Shown here: positions 13,897-14,903 of the stretch, piece by piece
Position numbering within the stretch: position 1 is the first letter of the stretch
Layout: the number at the start of each line of letters is the position of its first letter
Assembly: GCA_964606415.1 (NCBI GenBank)
Contig: CAZSGN010000041.1
Coordinates: forward strand, 1-14,903
Reading direction: 5' to 3'
DNA from: CAZSGN01 sp964606415
GTDB taxonomy: Bacteria > Bacteroidota > Bacteroidia > Bacteroidales > JBBRXJ01
DNA: 14,903 nt
Program-made: the position numbers and the translations under genes
The notes under the pieces: generated by a model
The model's database searches: none
The model's input: the letters and a program-made list of their open reading frames with translations, nothing else
Told to the model about the DNA's origin: nothing

Positions 13897-14903
13897 CTAT
13901 TTTTTTGATTGAATCCAATTTTTTGCATTGATAAAAGCTTCAATCCATGGGCTTATTTCATCATTTTTTCTCTCGTTGGGGTAGTGTGCCCAGTTCCACG
14001 GATAAATAGCACGTTCCAGGTGGGGCATCATGGCCAGATGACGGCCATCTTCCGAACAAATACCGGCTGTGCTTGCATCTGAACCATTCGGATTGCCCGG
14101 ATATTGGTTATAGCTGTATTTTAATGCCACATGGTAGGCTTCCGGGCCACCGGGCAGATTAAATTTCCCTTCGCCATGAGCGATCCAGATACCTAATCTT
14201 GCATTTTGGAGTGATGATAGCATGACAGAAGGGCTTTGAGGAATATCAACATTTAAGAATGCAGACTCAAATTTTTGGCTGTCATTATGTTGCATTTTGG
14301 GTTTTGCACCTTTTTTTCCTGAAACAAGTCCCAACTCAACCATAAGTTGGCAACCATTACAAATACCCAGGCTTAAAGTGTCTTGCCTTGCATAAAACTG
14401 GTCCAGGGCTTTTTTTGCGGCTGGGTTATACATAAAAGCGCCTGCCCAACCCTTGGCAGAGCCCAGGACATCTGAATTGGAAAAACCGCCGACGAAGACA
14501 ATCATGTTGATATCTTCCAGTGTCTCCCTGCCGGCAATAAGGTCTGTCATATGTACATCTTTGACATCCATCCCGGCCAGATACATGGCCCAGGCCATTT
14601 CCCGGTCACCGTTTACTCCTTTTTCCCGGATAATAGCTGTTTTGATGCCTGTTTCGGCTTTTCTTTCAGGCTCACATTGATAATCCTTTAATCTTCCTGT
14701 AAATGTTGGCAGGAACTGATATGATAGGGGTTGGGTTTTATAATTTTTCTTTCTTTCAAGCGAAAGGTTGTTTTTTGTTTGTTTACTGTCCAGATAAGCA
14801 GAGGTTTCGTGCCAGACATCCCGCATTTCATCGATGTCAAGAGCCTGGTGGTATTCGCCATCTGTTAATACAAGTGATCTTTCTTGTTGATATTTTCCAA
14901 TAT
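13897..14903 (-). CDS. purL: Phosphoribosylformylglycinamidine synthase, C-terminal glutaminase part (5' end outside window)
   Basis: PurL converts FGAR to FGAM in purine synthesis, using ammonia released from glutamine. The frame is open to the right edge, so 334 residues of a single-chain large PurL are seen; an internal ATG at 14824-14826 is not its start. The class I glutamine amidotransferase domain is intact: IREKGVNGDREMAWAMYLAG, then FVGGFSNSDVLGSAKGWA, then the nucleophile in LGICNGCQLM (Cys codon at 14359-14361), WIAHGEGKF and the His/Glu pair in MMPHLERAIYPWNW. The fused glutaminase separates it from the small PurL/PurQ/PurS form. It converges with the SDR gene, with about 95 bases between the stops. 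Confidence 0.96.
   Translation of the reverse strand, partial: IGKYQQERSLVLTDGEYHQALDIDEMRDVWHETSAYLDSKQTKNNLSLERKKNYKTQPLSYQFLPTFTGRLKDYQCEPERKAETGIKTAIIREKGVNGDREMAWAMYLAGMDVKDVHMTDLIAGRETLEDINMIVFVGGFSNSDVLGSAKGWAGAFMYNPAAKKALDQFYARQDTLSLGICNGCQLMVELGLVSGKKGAKPKMQHNDSQKFESAFLNVDIPQSPSVMLSSLQNARLGIWIAHGEGKFNLPGGPEAYHVALKYSYNQYPGNPNGSDASTAGICSEDGRHLAMMPHLERAIYPWNWAHYPNERKNDEISPWIEAFINAKNWIQSKK

Overview
The window looks like chromosomal DNA of a Bacteroidota bacterium, most likely a Bacteroidales/Marinilabiliales-type free-living or host-associated anaerobe. The support is AT-rich DNA, several TAnnTTTG (Bacteroidota -7 type) promoter elements, a large single-chain PurL, an atpD-atpC pair standing apart from other ATP synthase genes, a Wzi-like outer-membrane barrel, and a membrane regulator type I associate with this phylum. 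The exact genus cannot be read from the window. No tRNA, rRNA, CRISPR array or intact insertion sequence was seen.

Layout. 1-1651 (+): the C-terminal half of pyruvate kinase, overlapped by an HD-domain phosphohydrolase. 1840-2815 (+): a MarR-type regulator and a small unrecognised basic protein. 3135-4898 (-): atpD-atpC (F1 beta and epsilon). 5114-6751 (-): a Wzi-like outer-membrane beta-barrel. 7080-10379 (+): a YfiR-like periplasmic protein, a CHASE8-HAMP-PAS hybrid histidine kinase and a stand-alone receiver, which together form a probable signalling operon. 11127-13800 (+): a membrane-spanning one-component regulator, a small lipoprotein and an SDR-family protein lacking the usual catalytic Tyr/Lys. 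13897-14903 (-): the C-terminal part of PurL, entering from the right edge.

How the genes may work together. Pyruvate kinase, atpDC and purL are housekeeping genes. The accessory interest is in the two sensory blocks. In the first, a YfiR-type periplasmic protein is paired with a kinase carrying the sensor domain known from the diguanylate cyclase YfiN, so the known YfiR-YfiN input module seems to feed a phosphorelay instead of c-di-GMP synthesis. In the second, a ToxR-like membrane regulator is preceded by a perfect 38-bp palindrome and followed by a lipoprotein and an atypical SDR.

Three diverged copies of a roughly 127-144-bp fold-back repeat sit in intergenic gaps (2834-2960, 6908-7050, 10462-10605). 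They share terminal inverted repeats and a central hairpin whose stem is preserved although its bases changed. The middle copy begins at the predicted transcription start of the yfiR-kinase operon and would form its leader. A gene remnant on the minus strand near 10779-10957 with a one-base slip may mark a decayed locus.
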